Below, piece after piece: positions 62,801 through 64,000 of a stretch of DNA of 64,000 nt; position 1 is the first letter of the stretch, and every line of letters starts with the position of its first letter. Under the pieces are notes generated by a model that worked only from the letters and a program-made list of their open reading frames with translations, was not told the DNA's origin and made no database searches. Position numbers and translations under genes: made by a program. This DNA comes from an uncultured Bacteroides sp. (GTDB lineage Bacteria > Bacteroidota > Bacteroidia > Bacteroidales > Bacteroidaceae), in assembly GCF_963676325.1 (NCBI RefSeq), contig NZ_OY781099.1, forward strand, positions 1,116,001 through 1,180,000, in the 5' to 3' direction.

Positions 62801-62847
62801 ACACTCATTGATATGACTGATAGTATAATAAATAAATACTTTTTCAT
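59830..62847 (-). CDS. SusC/RagA-family TonB-dependent glycan transporter
   Basis: A 1,005-residue outer-membrane barrel. Signal peptide (to VYAQ), carboxypeptidase-regulatory-like domain (22-95, [25 protein letters not shown]), TonB box region DEIVVVGYG, plug domain with [53 protein letters not shown], and a barrel ending in ...[15 protein letters not shown] with a C-terminal aromatic. It imports oligosaccharides bound by SusD. It has no SusR-like or ECF regulator beside it in the window. Confidence 0.97.
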   Translation of the reverse strand: [1005 protein letters not shown]

Positions 62848-62864
62848 TTTAATTGTGTTTTCAA

Positions 62865-64000
62865 TTAGTTAATAGGATAAAATCTTGCACGCTTCAAATG
62901 AGCATCAAACTTAAACATATATTTACCTGTTGTTTTGATTGTAACGTTTGCATTATCTCCACCTTTCCATACACACTTTTCGATATCTGTTTTGCTATCG
63001 AATCTCCAGAAGCAGTAATCCCACCAGCCCCAATCGTGTTTGTTGTGGATAATGAACTCCATTTTAGTTCCGGCAGTTAAGCTCATTGTTGTAGAGAATA
63101 AATATGGATTATCCTTATCCTGAGTTAAAGGAGTAATATTTGATGGACTCCATGAATCATTGCCTGGTAAACCTTTTCCTACTAATCCAATTTGGAATGG
63201 AATAACATACTGTGGCTGAGCAGGGTCCAGAAGGTAATCGGAACCAATAGCCTGAGGAAGCGGATTTTCAGGTACATAAGTTTTATAACTGTATTTTCCT
63301 GTTTTTACATTAAAGGTAATCTCGTAATATTCTTTTCCTGTAGGCAGTACAATTGGTTGCGATACGTCAGGATCATCAGTTAGCAGACTAGTGTTATCAG
63401 GATCAATACCAAAGCAAATAGGAGAGAAGTCTGTTTTTTGAGGTATGAAACGAATCTTGGTACCGGCAGCTTCTGAATAGTAACGAGCTGTATAAGTGTA
63501 TGCTCCAGTGTGATCTATTATAGAAGGAACCCCAAATACATCACTATTTAATAAAGCCGCATCTGATACGTCTGTGAGGTACATCTTATCAAAATCGGGC
63601 ATTTCAGAAACATTGATAGTACAGTTCTGAGTAGTTGTGAGTTTGAACTTGTCAACAGCAGAAATTGTCATTGCGTAAGTTCCAACACTTGATGGCATTG
63701 TTACCACATCACTATAGTTGTAAGTCTTACCTGTTACAGCTATTGTTTTAGTATAATTCAATGATGGGATTGAAACACTAATGTGATCCAAAGCTTTATC
63801 ATCCTGTACACTGAAACGAAGATTCAGTTTTGTTTGATCCTTAATCAACACTGTAATGTTTGCATCAGGCACTGTAATAAAGACAGGATTTGTAAAGTCA
63901 CCATCCATTGTAAGCAGGATTGTTGATTCGATAGTACGACCTCCCAAATCGGTAACTGTTACTCTGATAGCAAAGTTGTCGCCAGTTAAAGTAGCAGGTG
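62865..64000 (-). CDS. SusE-like outer-membrane glycan-binding protein, N-terminus outside window
   Basis: The frame stays open to the window edge (about 378 residues seen), so the TTG-initiated start at 63947 is not real. An Ig-like domain (ITVLIKDQTKLNLRFSVQDDKALDHISVSI) is followed by two SusE/SusF-type beta domains ending in paired aromatic motifs (DWGWWDYCFWRFDSKTD, YMFKFDAHLKRARFYPIN). It probably binds the target glycan at the cell surface. It precedes susC by 17 bp, whereas surface glycan-binding proteins more often follow susD. Confidence 0.8.
   Translation of the reverse strand, partial: PATLTGDNFAIRVTVTDLGGRTIESTILLTMDGDFTNPVFITVPDANITVLIKDQTKLNLRFSVQDDKALDHISVSIPSLNYTKTIAVTGKTYNYSDVVTMPSSVGTYAMTISAVDKFKLTTTQNCTINVSEMPDFDKMYLTDVSDAALLNSDVFGVPSIIDHTGAYTYTARYYSEAAGTKIRFIPQKTDFSPICFGIDPDNTSLLTDDPDVSQPIVLPTGKEYYEITFNVKTGKYSYKTYVPENPLPQAIGSDYLLDPAQPQYVIPFQIGLVGKGLPGNDSWSPSNITPLTQDKDNPYLFSTTMSLTAGTKMEFIIHNKHDWGWWDYCFWRFDSKTDIEKCVWKGGDNANVTIKTTGKYMFKFDAHLKRARFYPIN

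Noticed and set aside
63945..63947. TTG start codon for the SusE-like protein
   Set aside because: The frame is open without a stop to the window edge and the upstream residues (ATLTGDNFAIRVTVTD) continue the Ig-like domain.

Overview
This is a Bacteroidales chromosome segment, most likely Bacteroides sensu lato. The lines of evidence are a SusC/SusD polysaccharide utilisation locus, repeated TAnnTTTG promoter boxes (the Bacteroidetes -7 element), the inositol-lipid gene cluster known from Bacteroides, and the LptE, TPR, SecG and RecF neighbourhoods typical of the group. No species call is possible from sequence alone.

Bases 1-26300 are ordinary core genome: the 3' part of secA; a minus-strand operon of a sigma-54 activator, LptE, a TPR protein and SecG; a six-gene minus-strand operon with pdxA followed by five genes for inositol lipids (nucleotidyltransferase/ATP-grasp fusion, CDP-alcohol phosphotransferase, flippase-like protein, HAD hydrolase, myo-inositol-phosphate synthase); rlmN; tRNA-Gly and tRNA-Tyr; ribH; a TPR membrane protein; recF with a DUF721 protein; 5-formyl-THF cyclo-ligase; a peptidase/dCMP deaminase operon; and a plus-strand run of an LTA-synthase-like enzyme, an M24 aminopeptidase and an EamA transporter.

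Bases 26400-44400 are accessory. They hold a divergent flavoprotein/HxlR pair, an intact ISL3-family insertion sequence (perfect 30-bp inverted repeats, 8-bp target duplication), a DHA2 efflux pump, a short independently transcribed gene (48 codons), and a sugar-catabolic cluster (AraC regulator divergent from a sugar porter, a DUF5107-TPR protein and a GH2 enzyme). Two membrane-protein genes and a secreted PL1-type pectate lyase follow.

Bases 44500-49600 form a strikingly AT-rich defence island. It encodes a DarT-type ADP-ribosyltransferase fused to an HD domain, a DarG-type macrodomain fused to what looks like a DprA/SLOG domain, a small one-helix membrane ORF, and the DUF5131/TcmP (three-Cys-motif) pair. 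This is the best candidate for an under-described system. It is followed by an HU-like gene, an ISAs1-family element with a 10-bp target duplication, and a VapE-type primase/helicase gene bordered by a long GGTGGCAG inverted repeat.

Bases 54100-64000 are a minus-strand PUL: SusE-like protein (cut by the window end), SusC, SusD, a GH30 lipoprotein and a GH35 enzyme. The enzyme families suggest a beta-linked galactan such as the side chains of type II arabinogalactan. A strong terminator hairpin lies between susD and the hydrolase genes.

A pattern not explained by any gene is the recurrence at three loci (1676-1747, 30057-30128, 50256-50305) of TGTACA palindromes spaced exactly 22 bp apart.
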